DNA of 64,000 nt from Pseudomonas chlororaphis subsp. piscium. GTDB lineage: Bacteria > Pseudomonadota > Gammaproteobacteria > Pseudomonadales > Pseudomonadaceae. Made by a program: the position numbers and the translations under genes. The DNA lies in NCBI RefSeq assembly GCF_003850345.1, contig NZ_CP027707.1, positions 3,038,001 to 3,102,000 of the forward strand. Reading direction: 5' to 3'. Numbering within the stretch: the stretch's first letter is position 1; each line of letters opens with the position of its first letter. The notes under the pieces are model-generated. The model was not told the DNA's origin, searched no databases, and saw only the letters and a list, made by a program, of their open reading frames with translations. Positions 44,624 to 55,741 of the stretch are shown here, piece after piece.

Positions 44624-45670
44624 ATGAAGGAGCCAGGGATCGGCGTCCGGCGATCAGCCGCAGGCGTGCCTGGCATGGGCCATCCATGGAAGAGAGTCGC
44701 GGCTGTGAGCGTTGCTAAAAAGATACTCGGGTTGTTTTCGTTGTTGCTGATCCTGACCCTGTGGGTCGGCTATTTCTATGTGTACCAGGATGCCCGCAGC
44801 GGGCGCCTCGGCGACACCCTCGACAGCTACGGCTGGTGCGGCCCCGCCACGGATTCGCCGCATTCCTTCAAGCGCGACTACCTGCTGCTCAGGGTCACCA
44901 ACAGCACCCAGGGCGAGTTCAGGGTCTCGGGGGAGGTCAACGTTTCCGAACGCACCTACAACCGCTACGAACTGGGCCGCTACCCGCTGAAATTGCGCCT
45001 GGAACCCTTGCAGTCCACCTACAGCATGCCGCCGCTGTTCTTTGAAGAGGTCAAGGTCAAGCCCTTGAACCGCAATTTCAGCTCGCCGCACAAGAATGCC
45101 TACGCGGACCTGGAAAGCCGGTCGATCCGGGTGATCGGCGAGTCCAGCCGGTTTCCCTTCGAGGTGTACCGCTACGGCTACAAGCCGGTGCTGTACATCC
45201 TCAAGGGCAATGAGCAGGTCGACCTGCCGTTCAAGCGCGTCACCACGCAGGTGAACCTGTCCAACACCTTCACCCCGACCCGGATGTACAACCCGGCGGA
45301 CTACATCGCCGAGCAGAACAGCCTGGTCCAGCCCGGCGACTATCCGGCCTATGGCGCCAGCGAGTGTGCCTTCAGCATCGAGCGTAAAGGCTCGTTCAAG
45401 ATCATCGTGCTGCTGTTGTTGCTGGTGCTGTGCCTGCCGCTGTTGATGGTGCTGTACCGCGACGAGCCGACCATCGACTTTCTCGCCACGCTGCTGGGCG
45501 TAGCGGCGGTGCGGGTATTCCTGGTCGGGCCGCTGCAGGACTACCAGCTGTACGGCATCGACTTCGTGTTTGGCGCCGTGATCATCCTGGCCGGGACCTT
45601 TTCCCTGCTCAAGGCCATGCGCATCGACGCCCGGCGCGAGGCGGCGGCAAGGCGCGGAACGACTTGGTAA
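44624..45670 (+). CDS. Hypothetical membrane protein
   Basis: The 348-residue protein has an N-terminal membrane helix (ILGLFSLLLILTLWVGYFYVY), a periplasmic domain of about 220 residues and two or three C-terminal helices (IIVLLLLLVLCLPLLMVLY, FVFGAVIILAGTFSLLK). No family is recognised. The periplasmic part is rich in Tyr/Arg/Ser with no enzyme motif. The start is uncertain: ATG at 44624 lacks a clear ribosome site, while an in-frame GTG at 44705 follows GAAGAGAG and begins just before the first helix. Function is unknown. Confidence 0.65.
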   Translation: MKEPGIGVRRSAAGVPGMGHPWKRVAAVSVAKKILGLFSLLLILTLWVGYFYVYQDARSGRLGDTLDSYGWCGPATDSPHSFKRDYLLLRVTNSTQGEFRVSGEVNVSERTYNRYELGRYPLKLRLEPLQSTYSMPPLFFEEVKVKPLNRNFSSPHKNAYADLESRSIRVIGESSRFPFEVYRYGYKPVLYILKGNEQVDLPFKRVTTQVNLSNTFTPTRMYNPADYIAEQNSLVQPGDYPAYGASECAFSIERKGSFKIIVLLLLLVLCLPLLMVLYRDEPTIDFLATLLGVAAVRVFLVGPLQDYQLYGIDFVFGAVIILAGTFSLLKAMRIDARREAAARRGTTW

Positions 45671-45861
45671 CGGACGGGCTGGTAACGGGCTTGGGCAAGG
45701 TGCGGCTTTGACGCCGCACCTGTATCTGTCCGATTTGCTAAGAGTTCTCTGGCCTGCTTTGGCGATTAATCCGCTTTTACTGTGCTGATATGCCCGCTAT
45801 TGGCTATACCTAAATTTCCTCAAACCGGTAGCGCTTCCGGATTTCTGACAGGAGTTACCCC

Positions 45862-46533
45862 ATGAAGCTCGCATCAATGATGAGCACGCTGTGCCTGGCC
45901 TCCCTAGGGTTGGTGGGCTGTTCCAGCAACATCACCCAGCCCGACGAGTATTCCGGTTTTCTCGGCGACTACAGCCAGCTCAAGGAAGCCAAGTCACCGT
46001 CGGGTGTCGAGGTGATGCGCTGGGTCGATCCCAAGCTGGACCTGAAGCAGTACCGCAGCGTCTATATCGAGCCCACCCAGTTCTATCCCAAGCCGCAGCC
46101 AACGGTGAAGATCCCGCAGAACACCCTGTACGGCATCAACCGCTATTACGACGAGGCGCTCAAGCGCGAGATCGGCAAGGACTTGCCGCTAGCCACCGCA
46201 CCGGGCCCGGGCGTGATTGTGGTGCGCGCGGCGATCACCGCCGTGAGCAGCAAGACCGAAGGCCTGAAGCCTTACGAAATCATTCCCATCGCCCTGGTGG
46301 CGGCGGCGGTGAGCACGGCCAGCGGGATCCGCGACCAGGAGACCACCCTGGGTACCGAGGCGCAGTTCATCGACGGCGGCAACAACAAGGTGATCGCCCA
46401 GGTGGTGCGCAAGGGCAGCGGCAAGCCGCTGCAGAACGACACCCAGGTCATGCAGCCTGCGGACGTGAAAAACGTCATCGACGGCTGGGCCTCCGACCTG
46501 CATCAGTCCTTCAACAAGCTGAAAAAACAGTAG
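45862..46533 (+). CDS. DUF3313 lipoprotein
   Basis: The 223-residue protein has a lipoprotein signal peptide with lipobox LVGC (Cys20) and the DUF3313 pattern (YSGFLGDYSQLKE, MRWVDPKLDLKQYRSVYIEP, TLYGINRYYDEAL). It is a probable outer-membrane lipoprotein of unknown role, widespread in gammaproteobacteria. GGAGTTACCCC precedes the ATG. It stands alone; an inverted repeat follows but lacks a T run. Confidence 0.86.
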   Translation: MKLASMMSTLCLASLGLVGCSSNITQPDEYSGFLGDYSQLKEAKSPSGVEVMRWVDPKLDLKQYRSVYIEPTQFYPKPQPTVKIPQNTLYGINRYYDEALKREIGKDLPLATAPGPGVIVVRAAITAVSSKTEGLKPYEIIPIALVAAAVSTASGIRDQETTLGTEAQFIDGGNNKVIAQVVRKGSGKPLQNDTQVMQPADVKNVIDGWASDLHQSFNKLKKQ

Positions 46534-46573
46534 GGGCCGGGGCCTCTCCCGAGCTTTTTTTGCCAACTGCGTC

Positions 46574-46600
46574 GGGGGTCAGGGCGGGTGCCTGACCCCC
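46574..46600. repeat. Inverted repeat downstream of the DUF3313 gene
   Basis: GGGGGTCAGG pairs with CCTGACCCCC around a 7-base loop. No T run follows, so a Rho-independent terminator is doubtful. A run of seven T at about 46555 lies upstream of it. Confidence 0.6.
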
Positions 46601-46764
46601 TTCATCGAGCAGGTCCGGCAGCCAATGAAGAACTCAGGTTTCGCTGGCGAGGCGAGGGCGCAAGGCCCACGGCGGCATCGCCTGTGACAGGATTACAGCG
46701 TCCGCACCCTGGCTGCGTGTTCCAGGATCGAGCGGTGACAGAGTTCCAGTGCCTGCTCAAGTCT

Positions 46765-46895
46765 TCATGTGGATTGTGATTATTTCCATGTATTTAAGGT
46801 GGTTAAGTTAATGTGGATTGTTAATAGAAGAAAATTCAATAAAAACATATAGATATAGTGAATATATGATGTTTAGCATCATGTTTATTGATGAG
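46765..46895. other. AT-rich stretch upstream of the SRPBCC gene
   Basis: About 130 bases are strikingly AT-rich (ATTCAATAAAAACATATAGA and similar) in a high-GC genome. No gene is seen. It probably contains the promoter of the next gene and may be foreign DNA or a target for nucleoid-silencing proteins of the MvaT type. Confidence 0.6.
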
Positions 46896-46915
46896 CTCAA
46901 GGAGTTTTTCCTGGC

Positions 46916-47377
46916 ATGCCCGTGGTAGAGCGCACGACTTTCATCGCCGGTCGCAGCCCGGCCCAGGTGCTGGATTTCTGTCTTGAAGGCGCCAACTTCC
47001 CGAAGATCTTTCCCGAGCGCATCACCCCCTTGCGGGGCGTGGACATCAATAACCTGCGGATCAGCGCCGGGCGCCAGTTCAGCTTTCGGCACTGGATGTG
47101 GGGTGTCATACCGGCGACATGGACGGTTGTTATACGTGAAGTCAGCGATCGCCATTTCGTCGACGAGATGCTCAAGGGACCGCTGCGCGCCTTCCGTCAT
47201 GAACACCGGGTCGAGGCCTGCGACGGGGGTACCCTGTATACCGACCGGGTGACTTATCGGGCACTGGGCGGCGCACCTTTGGAATGGCTGGTGGTCAATG
47301 CCTGCATGGCGCGCATTTTCGAGGCCCGGCATCGCAACATGCTGCGCTTGCTGCGCTTGCTGCGCTTGCTGCGCTGA
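46916..47377 (+). CDS. SRPBCC-like ligand-binding protein
   Basis: The 153-residue protein has the START/Bet-v1-like (SRPBCC) pattern: an RTTFIAGRSPAQVLDFCL start, a FPKIFPERITPLRG loop, alternating strands (FVDEMLKGPLRAFRHEHRVE) and a long C-terminal helix. Such proteins bind hydrophobic ligands or act as cyclases or chaperones; no ligand can be named. The tail LRLLRLLRLLR is encoded by perfect 9-bp repeats (about 47340-47374), suggesting slippage and a variable C-terminus. AAGGAG lies 11 bases before the ATG. Confidence 0.72.
   Translation: MPVVERTTFIAGRSPAQVLDFCLEGANFPKIFPERITPLRGVDINNLRISAGRQFSFRHWMWGVIPATWTVVIREVSDRHFVDEMLKGPLRAFRHEHRVEACDGGTLYTDRVTYRALGGAPLEWLVVNACMARIFEARHRNMLRLLRLLRLLR
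47340..47374 (+). repeat. 9-bp tandem repeat at the end of the SRPBCC gene
   Basis: The unit CTGCGCTTG occurs about four times in a row just before the stop, adding Leu-Arg-Leu units in frame. Gain or loss of units would keep the frame. Confidence 0.9.
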
Positions 47378-47537
47378 GGGGCGTCGTGCGGCCTCGCTCC
47401 CTGTATCCAGTCAAGGGCGCAAAAGGGCGACAATTTGTATCCCGGGCATAGGTGGCCGGAGCGTTTCATGTTTAACTTCCGGCCTCTCGATTTTCTTTAC
47501 AGCTGTTCAATGACAATCGTTTATAAGGACTCCGTTC

Positions 47538-48038
47538 ATGGCTCAAGTCACCCTTAAAGGCAACCCGGTTCAAGTCAACGGCCAACTGCCACAAGCCGGC
47601 TCCAAGGCGCCAGCGTTTTCCCTGGTGGGCGCCGGTCTGGCCGACATCACCCTGAGCAGCTTTGCCGGCAAGCGCAAAGTGCTGAACATCTTCCCAAGCG
47701 TCGACACCCCGACCTGCGCCACCTCCGTGCGCAAGTTCAACGCCCAGGCCAACGACCTGAACAATACCGTGGTGCTGTGCATCTCGGCTGACCTGCCGTT
47801 CGCCCAGGCCCGTTTCTGCGGCGCCGAAGGCCTGGAAAACGTGCAGAACCTGTCGACCCTGCGTGGTCGCGAGTTCATCGAAAACTACGGCGTGGCCATT
47901 GCCGACGGCCCGCTGGCCGGCCTGACCGCCCGCGCGGTGGTGGTGCTGGACGAGAACGACACCGTGCTGCACAGCGAGCTGGTCAAGGAAATCGCTGAAG
48001 AACCGAACTACGACGCGGCCTTGGCCGTTCTGAAGTAA
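47538..48038 (+). CDS. tpx: Thiol peroxidase Tpx
   Basis: The 166-residue peroxiredoxin of the Tpx subfamily has the peroxidatic cysteine in TPTCATS (Cys60) and the resolving cysteine in ARFCGAEG (Cys94), spaced as in E. coli Tpx. It reduces organic hydroperoxides and hydrogen peroxide with thioredoxin. Length is normal. It is followed by a clear terminator. In P. aeruginosa tpx (PA2532) also lies close to muxABC-opmB. Confidence 0.96.
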   Translation: MAQVTLKGNPVQVNGQLPQAGSKAPAFSLVGAGLADITLSSFAGKRKVLNIFPSVDTPTCATSVRKFNAQANDLNNTVVLCISADLPFAQARFCGAEGLENVQNLSTLRGREFIENYGVAIADGPLAGLTARAVVVLDENDTVLHSELVKEIAEEPNYDAALAVLK

Positions 48039-48056
48039 CAGGTTTTACAATTATTC

Positions 48057-48087
48057 ACGGCCTGGCCCTGTCCAGGCCGTTTTTATT
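48057..48087 (+). terminator. Rho-independent terminator after tpx
   Basis: A 9-bp stem (ACGGCCTGG with CCAGGCCGT), a 6-base loop and TTTTATTTG lie 19 bases after the tpx stop, separating it from the efflux operon. Confidence 0.92.
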
Positions 48088-48213
48088 TGTGCTTCAGTGG
48101 CTTAGCAGACACTTGCAAACGTAAGCCCAAGGTAAATTGCCGGTAAAGGCGCTTTGCTAAACACCGGCCAGTGCTTATCTTTCAGCCTTCTGAAAAAGAT
48201 CCCCTCGCGCCCA

Positions 48214-49536
48214 ATGGTTGATCATTCCATGCAATCCTCCGTTTCCCGCAACTCCCGTCGCTGGCTGTTCGGCCTGCTTGTCCTGTTGGCCATCGTCGGC
48301 CTGTGCTGGAAGTTCTGGCCGGCCTCGACCACCCACAAGGATGCCGCCGGGCAAAAGGCCGCGGCCGGACACACCGGGCGCAGCGGGGTGATGCGTCCGG
48401 GGTTCGGCGGCGCGACCGGGCCGATCCCGGTGCGGGTGGCGCCGGCCACGCGCGGAGACTTCCCGCTGTATTACAAGGCACTGGGCACCGTCACCGCGCT
48501 GAACACCATCAATGTGCGCAGCCGGGTGGCGGGTGAACTGGTCAAGGTTAGCTTCGAGGAAGGGCAGATGGTCAAGGCCGGCGACCTGCTGGCGGAAATC
48601 GACCCACGGCCTTACCAGAACGCCTTGCTCCAGGCCGAAGGCACGCTGTTGCAGAACCAGGCCCAGTTGAAGAACGCCCAGGTCGACTTCGAGCGTTATC
48701 GCGGCCTGTATGCCCAGGACAGTATCGCCAAGCAGACCCTGGACACCGCCGCGGCGCTGGTCGGCCAGTACCAGGGCACGGTCAAGACCAACCAGGCGGC
48801 GGTCAACGACGCCAAGCTCAATCTCGAATTCACCAAGATCCGCGCGCCGATCACCGGCCGCGTCGGCCTGCGCCAGCTGGACGTCGGCAACCTGGTGGCG
48901 GCCAACGACACCACCGCGCTGGCGATCATCACCCAGACCCAGCCGATCAGCGTCGCCTTCACCCTGCCGGAGAACAACCTGAACAGGGTGCTGGAGCGCT
49001 ATCGCAGCGGCGCCAAGTTGCCGGTGGAAGCCTGGGATCGCGGCGACCAGGAGCTGCAGGCCAGCGGCGTGCTGCAAAGCCTCGACAACCAGATCGACAC
49101 CGCCACCGGCACCCTGAAGTTCAAGGCGCGCTACGAGAACCGCGACCAGGCGCTGTTCCCCAACCAGTTCGTCAACGTGCGCGTGCTCGCCGACACCCTG
49201 AAAAATGTGGTGCTGGCGCCGTCGGCGGCGATCCAGTTCGGCACCAATGGCACCTTCGTCTACGCCCTGGACGGCGACAACAAGGTCAAGGTCCGCGAGT
49301 TGCAGGTCGGTGACAGCAATGGCGACTCCACCGTGATCAAGGCCGGCCTGGAAGCTGGCGACCGCGTGGTGCTGGAAGGCACCGACCGCCTGAAAGACGG
49401 CAGCGAAGTGGAAGTGGTCAACGCCAGCGAAGAAGTACCGGCCACCCCGACCCAGCACCTGCAGGGCAAGCCGGCCAGTTCGGCGACTACGCCTGCCCCG
49501 GCCGCTGACGCCCCGGCGAGCAAGGTCGGCGCATGA
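48214..49536 (+). CDS. muxA: RND efflux periplasmic adaptor MuxA/MdtA
   Basis: The 440-residue membrane-fusion protein has an N-terminal anchor (about 16-32), an alpha-helical hairpin (about 130-190) flanked by lipoyl half-motifs ([20 protein letters not shown] and [20 protein letters not shown]), and a C-terminal membrane-proximal domain. It bridges the MuxB/MuxC pumps and the OpmB channel. The start is uncertain: ATGs at 48214 and 48229 are both possible, without strong ribosome sites. The stop overlaps the muxB start by 4 bases. Confidence 0.92.
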   Translation: MVDHSMQSSVSRNSRRWLFGLLVLLAIVGLCWKFWPASTTHKDAAGQKAAAGHTGRSGVMRPGFGGATGPIPVRVAPATRGDFPLYYKALGTVTALNTINVRSRVAGELVKVSFEEGQMVKAGDLLAEIDPRPYQNALLQAEGTLLQNQAQLKNAQVDFERYRGLYAQDSIAKQTLDTAAALVGQYQGTVKTNQAAVNDAKLNLEFTKIRAPITGRVGLRQLDVGNLVAANDTTALAIITQTQPISVAFTLPENNLNRVLERYRSGAKLPVEAWDRGDQELQASGVLQSLDNQIDTATGTLKFKARYENRDQALFPNQFVNVRVLADTLKNVVLAPSAAIQFGTNGTFVYALDGDNKVKVRELQVGDSNGDSTVIKAGLEAGDRVVLEGTDRLKDGSEVEVVNASEEVPATPTQHLQGKPASSATTPAPAADAPASKVGA

Positions 49537-52500
49537 ACCTGTCGCGGCTGTTCATCCTCCGTCCGGTAGCCACCACCCTGAGCATGCTGGCCATTGTCCT
49601 GGCCGGCCTGATTGCCTATCGCCTGTTGCCGGTCTCGGCCTTGCCTCAGGTCGATTACCCGACCATCCGGGTGATGACCCTGTACCCCGGCGCCAGCCCC
49701 GACGTGATGACCAGCGCGGTCACCGCGCCCCTGGAACGCCAGTTCGGGCAGATGCCCGGCCTGACCCAGATGGCCTCCACCAGCTCCGGCGGCGCCTCGG
49801 TGCTGACCCTGCGCTTCAACCTCGACATCAATATGGATGTCGCCGAGCAGCAGGTGCAGGCGGCGATCAACGCCGCGACCAACCTGCTGCCCACTGATTT
49901 GCCGGCGCCGCCGGTGTACAACAAGGTCAACCCGGCGGACACCCCGGTGCTGACCCTGGCCATCACCTCCAAGACCATGCTGTTGCCCAAGCTCAACGAC
50001 CTGGTCGATACCCGCATGGCGCAGAAGATCGCGCAGATCAGCGGCGTCGGCATGGTCAGCATCGCCGGCGGCCAGCGCCAGGCGGTGCGGATCAAGGTCA
50101 ACCCCGAAGCCCTGGCGGCCAACGGCCTCAACCTGTCGGACGTGCGCACCCTGATCGGCGCCTCCAACGTCAACCAGCCCAAGGGCAACTTCGACGGTCC
50201 GACCCGGGTGTCGATGCTCGACGCCAACGACCAGCTGACCTCGCCCAAGGATTACGCCGAGCTGATCCTGGCCTACAAGAACGGCGCGCCCCTGCGCCTG
50301 AAAGACGTCGCGCAGATCGCCGGCGGCGCCGAGAACGAGCGCCTGGCGGCCTGGGCCAATGAAAACCAGGCGGTGCTGCTGAATATCCAGCGCCAGCCCG
50401 GGGCCAACGTGATCGAGGTGGTGGACCGGATCAAGGCGCTGCTGCCGAGCATCACCGACAACCTGCCGGCCGGCCTCGACGTCACCGTGCTCACCGACCG
50501 CACCCAGACCATCCGCGCCTCGGTCACCGACGTGCAGCACGAACTGCTGATCGCCATCGCCCTGGTGGTGATGGTGACCTTCCTGTTCCTGCGCCGGGCC
50601 AGCGCCACGGTGATCCCGTCGATTGCCGTGCCGTTGTCGCTGATCGGTACCTTCGGCGTGATGTACCTGGCGGGCTTCTCGGTCAACAACCTGACCCTGA
50701 TGGCCCTGACCATCGCCACCGGTTTCGTGGTCGACGATGCCATCGTGATGCTGGAGAACATCTCGCGCTTCATCGAGGAGGGCGACAGCCCGATGCAGGC
50801 CGCGCTCAAGGGTGCCAAGCAGATCGGCTTCACCCTGGTGTCGCTGACCCTGTCGCTGATCGCCGTATTGATTCCGCTGCTGTTCATGGCCGACGTGGTC
50901 GGGCGGCTGTTCCGCGAGTTCGCCATCACCCTGGCGGTGGCGATCCTGATTTCCCTGGTGGTGTCCCTGACCCTGACGCCAATGATGTGCGCACGCCTGC
51001 TCAAGCGTGAACCCAAGGAAGAAGAACAGGGCCGCTTCTACCGCGCCAGCGGCGCCTGGATCGACTGGCTGATCGCCAGCTACGGCCGCGGCTTGCAATG
51101 GGTGCTCAAGCACCAGCCGCTGACCCTGCTGGTGGCCGTCGGTACCCTGGCGCTGACCGTGTTCCTTTATATGGTGGTGCCCAAGGGCTTCTTCCCGGTG
51201 CAGGACACTGGGGTGATCCAGGGCATTTCCGAAGCGCCGCAGTCGGTGTCCTTCGCCGCCATGAGCCAGCGCCAGCAGGACCTGGCGAAAATCATCCTGG
51301 CCGACCCGGCGGTGGAAAGCCTGTCGTCCTATATCGGCGTCGACGGCGACAACGCCACCCTCAACAGCGGCCGGCTGCTGATCAACCTCAAGCCGCATCG
51401 CGAGCGCGACCTCAGCGCCACCGAGGTGATTGCGCGGATCCAGCCCCAGGTCGACCAGTTGGTGGGCATCCGCCTGTTCATGCAGCCGGTGCAGGACCTG
51501 ACCATCGAGGACCGGGTCAGCCGCACCCAGTACCAGTTCAGCATGTCGTCGCCGGATGCCGACCTGCTGGCCCTGTGGAGCGGGCGCCTGGTGGATGCCC
51601 TGGCTCACCGGCCGGAACTCACCGACGTCGCCAGCGACCTGCAGGACAAGGGGTTGCAGGTGTACCTGGTGATCGACCGCGATGCCGCTTCGCGCATCGG
51701 CGTCTCGGTGTCGAACATCACCGACGCGCTGTACGACGCCTTCGGCCAGCGGCAGATTTCCACCATCTACACCCAGGCCAGCCAGTACCGCGTGGTGTTG
51801 CAGGCCCAGGCTGGGGAAACCATCGGCCCGCAGGCGCTGGAACAGATCCATGTGAAGACCGCCGACGGCGGCCAGGTGCGGCTGTCGAGCCTGGCCCGGG
51901 TCGAGGAGCGCCAGGCGCAACTGGCCATCGCCCATATTGGCCAGTTCCCGGCGGTGATGATGTCGTTCAACCTGGCGCCCGGTGTGGCCCTGGGCGAGGC
52001 GGTGAACGTCATCGAGCAGGTGCAGCGGGACATTGGCATGCCGGTGGGCGTGCAGACCCAGTTCCAGGGCGCGGCCCAGGCGTTCCAGGCTTCGCTGTCG
52101 AGCACCTTGCTGCTGATCCTGGCGGCGGTGGTGACCATGTACATCGTGCTCGGGGTGCTCTACGAGAGCTACATCCACCCGATCACCATTCTCTCCACGC
52201 TGCCGTCGGCGGCGGTGGGCGCCTTGCTGGCGCTGATCCTTAGCGGCAACGACCTGGGCATGATCGCGATCATCGGCATCATCCTGCTGATCGGCATCGT
52301 CAAGAAGAACGCGATCATGATGATCGACTTCGCCCTCGACGCCGAACGCAACCAGGGCATGGCCCCGGAGCAGGCGATCTACCAGGCGGCGCTCCTGCGT
52401 TTCCGGCCGATCCTGATGACCACCCTGGCCGCGCTGTTCGGCGCCGTGCCGCTGATGCTGGCCACCGGTTCCGGCGCCGAACTGCGCCAGCCCCTGGGCC

Positions 52501-52637
52501 TGGTGATGGTCGGCGGCCTGTTGCTGAGCCAGATCCTGACCCTGTTCACTACGCCGGTGATCTACCTGTACTTCGACCGCCTGGGCCGGCGCTGGCGTTC
52601 GGCGCCTGAGCCCGCGGAGTCGGTAGAGCAGCCATGA
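49533..52637 (+). CDS. muxB: RND efflux pump subunit MuxB/MdtB
   Basis: The 1034-residue inner-membrane proton-driven pump has the usual 12-helix RND plan with two large periplasmic loops. Helix 4 contains [17 protein letters not shown] with the proton-relay Asp pair. It forms a heteromeric pump with MuxC, as MdtB does with MdtC. In P. aeruginosa MuxABC-OpmB exports aminocoumarins, macrolides and some beta-lactams. It overlaps both neighbours by ATGA, so subunit ratios are set by coupled translation. Confidence 0.95.
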   Translation: MNLSRLFILRPVATTLSMLAIVLAGLIAYRLLPVSALPQVDYPTIRVMTLYPGASPDVMTSAVTAPLERQFGQMPGLTQMASTSSGGASVLTLRFNLDINMDVAEQQVQAAINAATNLLPTDLPAPPVYNKVNPADTPVLTLAITSKTMLLPKLNDLVDTRMAQKIAQISGVGMVSIAGGQRQAVRIKVNPEALAANGLNLSDVRTLIGASNVNQPKGNFDGPTRVSMLDANDQLTSPKDYAELILAYKNGAPLRLKDVAQIAGGAENERLAAWANENQAVLLNIQRQPGANVIEVVDRIKALLPSITDNLPAGLDVTVLTDRTQTIRASVTDVQHELLIAIALVVMVTFLFLRRASATVIPSIAVPLSLIGTFGVMYLAGFSVNNLTLMALTIATGFVVDDAIVMLENISRFIEEGDSPMQAALKGAKQIGFTLVSLTLSLIAVLIPLLFMADVVGRLFREFAITLAVAILISLVVSLTLTPMMCARLLKREPKEEEQGRFYRASGAWIDWLIASYGRGLQWVLKHQPLTLLVAVGTLALTVFLYMVVPKGFFPVQDTGVIQGISEAPQSVSFAAMSQRQQDLAKIILADPAVESLSSYIGVDGDNATLNSGRLLINLKPHRERDLSATEVIARIQPQVDQLVGIRLFMQPVQDLTIEDRVSRTQYQFSMSSPDADLLALWSGRLVDALAHRPELTDVASDLQDKGLQVYLVIDRDAASRIGVSVSNITDALYDAFGQRQISTIYTQASQYRVVLQAQAGETIGPQALEQIHVKTADGGQVRLSSLARVEERQAQLAIAHIGQFPAVMMSFNLAPGVALGEAVNVIEQVQRDIGMPVGVQTQFQGAAQAFQASLSSTLLLILAAVVTMYIVLGVLYESYIHPITILSTLPSAAVGALLALILSGNDLGMIAIIGIILLIGIVKKNAIMMIDFALDAERNQGMAPEQAIYQAALLRFRPILMTTLAALFGAVPLMLATGSGAELRQPLGLVMVGGLLLSQILTLFTTPVIYLYFDRLGRRWRSAPEPAESVEQP

Positions 52638-55600
52638 ACCTGTCCGGACCCTTTATCCGCCGGCCGGTGGCCACCATGCTGCTGAGCCTGGCGATCATGC
52701 TGCTGGGCGGCGTCAGTTTCGGCCTGCTGCCGGTGTCGCCGCTGCCGCAGATGGACTTCCCGGTGATCGTGGTCCAGGCCAGCCTGCCGGGGGCCAGCCC
52801 CGAGGTGATGGCGTCCACCGTGGCCACGCCCCTGGAGCGTTCCTTCGGCGCGATCGCCGGGGTCAACACCATGAGCAGCCGCTCCAGCCAGGGCTCGACC
52901 CGGGTCATCCTGCAGTTCGACCTGGACCGCGACATCAACGGCGCGGCGCGGGAAGTGCAGGCGGCGATCAATGCTTCGCGCAACCTGCTGCCCAGCGGCA
53001 TGCGCAGCATGCCCACCTACAAGAAGGTCAACCCGTCCCAGGCACCGATCATGGTGCTGTCGCTGACCTCCGATGTGCTGGAGAAGGGCCAGCTCTACGA
53101 CCTGGCCTCGACCATCCTGTCCCAGAGCCTGTCCCAGGTGTCCGGGGTGGGCGAGGTGCAGATCGGCGGCAGTTCGCTGCCGGCGGTGCGTATCGAGCTC
53201 GAGCCGCAACTGCTCAACCAGTACGGCGTGGCCCTCGACGATGTGCGCAAGACCATCGCCGAGGCCAACGTGCGCCGGCCCAAGGGTTCGGTGGAGAACA
53301 GCGAGCAGATGTGGCAGGTGCAGGCCAACGACCAACTGGAGAAGGCCAAGGACTACGAACCGCTGATCATCCACTACAAGGATGGCGCGGCCCTGCGCCT
53401 GAAAGACGTGGCCAAGGTCAGCGACGGCGTCGAGGACCGCTACAACAGCGGTTTCTTCAACGACGACGCGGCGGTGCTGCTGGTGATCAACCGCCAGGCC
53501 GGGGCCAACATCATCGAGACGGTCAACGAGATCAAGGCGCAGCTGCCGGCGTTGCAGGCGGTGCTGCCGGCCAGCGTCAAGCTCAACCTGGCGATGGACC
53601 GCTCGCCGGTGATCAAGGCCACCCTGCACGAGGCCGAGATGACCCTGCTGATCGCCGTGGCCCTGGTGATCCTGGTCGTCTACCTGTTCCTCGGCAATCT
53701 GCGCGCCTCGCTGATCCCGACCCTGGCGGTGCCGGTGTCGCTGGTGGGCACCTTCGCGGTGATGTACCTGTATGGCTTTTCCCTGAACAACCTGTCGCTG
53801 ATGGCGCTGATTCTCGCCACCGGGCTGGTGGTGGACGACGCCATCGTGGTGCTGGAGAACATTTCCCGGCACATCGACGAAGGCATCGCGCCGATGAAGG
53901 CGGCTTACCTGGGGGCCAAGGAAGTCGGTTTTACCCTGTTGTCGATGAACGTCTCGCTGGTGGCGGTGTTCCTGTCGATCCTGTTCATGGGCGGGATCAT
54001 CGAAAGCCTGTTCCGCGAGTTTTCCATCACCCTGGCGGCGGCCATAGTCGTGTCCCTGGTGGTGTCCCTGACCCTGACCCCGATGCTCTGCGCCCGCTGG
54101 CTCAAGCCCCATGTGCCGGGCCAGGAAAACGGCTTGCAGCGCTGGAGCCAGCGCACCAACGACTGGATGGTGGCGAAATACGCCAGCAGCCTGGATTGGG
54201 TGCTGCGCCACAAACGCCTGACCCTGCTCAGCCTGTTTGTGACCATCGGCGTCAACATCGCGCTGTACGTGGTGGTGCCCAAGACCTTTATGCCGCAGCA
54301 GGACACCGGCCAGTTGATCGGTTTCGTGCGTGGCGACGACGGCCTGTCGTTCACCGTGATGCAGCCGAAGATGGAGATCTTCCGCCGCGAAGTGCTCAAG
54401 GACCCGGCGGTGGAGAGCGTGGCCGGCTTCATCGGCGGCAGCAACGGCACCAACAACGCCTTCATGCTGGTGCGCCTCAAGCCGATCAAGGAACGCAACA
54501 TTTCCGCGCAGAAGGTCATCGAGCGCCTGCGCAAGGAAATGCCCAAGGTGCCCGGCGCCCAGCTGATGCTGATGGCCGACCAGGACCTGCAGTTCGGCGG
54601 CGGCCGCGAGCAGACCACCTCGCAGTATTCCTACATCATCCAGAGTGGCGACCTGGGGGCGTTGCGCGAGTGGTACCCGAAAGTGGTCACCGCGCTGCGC
54701 GCCTTGCCGGAGCTGACCGCCATCGACGCCCGCGAAGGGCGGGGCGCCCAGCAGGTGACCCTGGTGGTCGACCGCGACCAGGCCAAGCGCCTGGGCATCG
54801 ACATGAACATGGTCACCGCGGTGCTCAACAACGCCTACAGCCAGCGGCAGATTTCCACCATCTACGACAGCCTCAACCAGTATCAGGTGGTGATGGAGGT
54901 CAACCCGAAATACGCCCAGGACCCGGTCACCCTCAACCAGGTGCAGGTGATTACCGCCGATGGCGCGCGGGTGCCGCTGTCGACCATCGCCCATTACGAG
55001 AACAGCCTGGAAGACGACCGGGTCAGCCACGAAGGCCAGTTCGCCTCGGAAAGCATTTCCTTCGACATGGCCGAAGGGGTAACGGTGGAGCAGGGCACGG
55101 CGGCCATCGAACGGGCGATCGCCAAGGTCGGCATGCCGGAAGACGTGATCGTCAAGATGGCCGGCACCGCCGACGCCTTCGCCGCGACCCAGAAGAGCCA
55201 GCCGTTCATGATCCTTGGCGCGCTGCTGGCGGTGTACCTGGTGTTGGGCGTGCTTTATGAAAGCTACATTCACCCGCTGACCATTCTCTCCACGCTGCCG
55301 TCGGCCGGGGTCGGCGCCTTGCTGTCGATCTATGTGCTGGGCAGCCAGTTCAGCCTGATCTCGCTGCTGGGGCTGTTCCTGCTGATCGGCGTGGTAAAGA
55401 AAAACGCCATCCTGATGATCGACCTGGCGTTGCAGCTGGAACGCCATCAGGGCCTGAGCCCGCTGGACTCGATCCGCAGCGCCTGCCTGCTGCGCCTGCG
55501 GCCGATCCTGATGACCACCCTGGCGGCGATCCTCGGCGCCTTGCCGTTGCTGCTGAGCAGCGCCGAAGGCGCGGAAATGCGTCAGCCCCTGGGCCTGACC

Positions 55601-55741
55601 ATCATTGGCGGCCTGGTCTTCAGCCAGATCCTGACCCTCTACACCACCCCGGTGGTCTACCTCTATCTCGATCGCCTGCGCCATAAGTTCAACCACTGGC
55701 GTGGGGTTCGTACCGATGCCGCTCTGGAAACGCCGCTATGA
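52634..55741 (+). CDS. muxC: RND efflux pump subunit MuxC/MdtC
   Basis: The 1035-residue RND pump is a paralogue of the preceding subunit, with the same helix-4 motif ([17 protein letters not shown]) and terminal helices ([18 protein letters not shown]). Together with MuxB it makes the MdtBC-type heterotrimer. Start and stop both lie in ATGA overlaps (with muxB and opmB). Confidence 0.95.
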   Translation: MNLSGPFIRRPVATMLLSLAIMLLGGVSFGLLPVSPLPQMDFPVIVVQASLPGASPEVMASTVATPLERSFGAIAGVNTMSSRSSQGSTRVILQFDLDRDINGAAREVQAAINASRNLLPSGMRSMPTYKKVNPSQAPIMVLSLTSDVLEKGQLYDLASTILSQSLSQVSGVGEVQIGGSSLPAVRIELEPQLLNQYGVALDDVRKTIAEANVRRPKGSVENSEQMWQVQANDQLEKAKDYEPLIIHYKDGAALRLKDVAKVSDGVEDRYNSGFFNDDAAVLLVINRQAGANIIETVNEIKAQLPALQAVLPASVKLNLAMDRSPVIKATLHEAEMTLLIAVALVILVVYLFLGNLRASLIPTLAVPVSLVGTFAVMYLYGFSLNNLSLMALILATGLVVDDAIVVLENISRHIDEGIAPMKAAYLGAKEVGFTLLSMNVSLVAVFLSILFMGGIIESLFREFSITLAAAIVVSLVVSLTLTPMLCARWLKPHVPGQENGLQRWSQRTNDWMVAKYASSLDWVLRHKRLTLLSLFVTIGVNIALYVVVPKTFMPQQDTGQLIGFVRGDDGLSFTVMQPKMEIFRREVLKDPAVESVAGFIGGSNGTNNAFMLVRLKPIKERNISAQKVIERLRKEMPKVPGAQLMLMADQDLQFGGGREQTTSQYSYIIQSGDLGALREWYPKVVTALRALPELTAIDAREGRGAQQVTLVVDRDQAKRLGIDMNMVTAVLNNAYSQRQISTIYDSLNQYQVVMEVNPKYAQDPVTLNQVQVITADGARVPLSTIAHYENSLEDDRVSHEGQFASESISFDMAEGVTVEQGTAAIERAIAKVGMPEDVIVKMAGTADAFAATQKSQPFMILGALLAVYLVLGVLYESYIHPLTILSTLPSAGVGALLSIYVLGSQFSLISLLGLFLLIGVVKKNAILMIDLALQLERHQGLSPLDSIRSACLLRLRPILMTTLAAILGALPLLLSSAEGAEMRQPLGLTIIGGLVFSQILTLYTTPVVYLYLDRLRHKFNHWRGVRTDAALETPL

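Noticed and set aside
49260..55696. Long minus-strand frames (972 and 1044 codons) opposite muxB and muxC
   Set aside because: Antisense shadows of well-supported RND genes; composition (Gln/His/Asp/Gly) is typical of reverse-frame translation.
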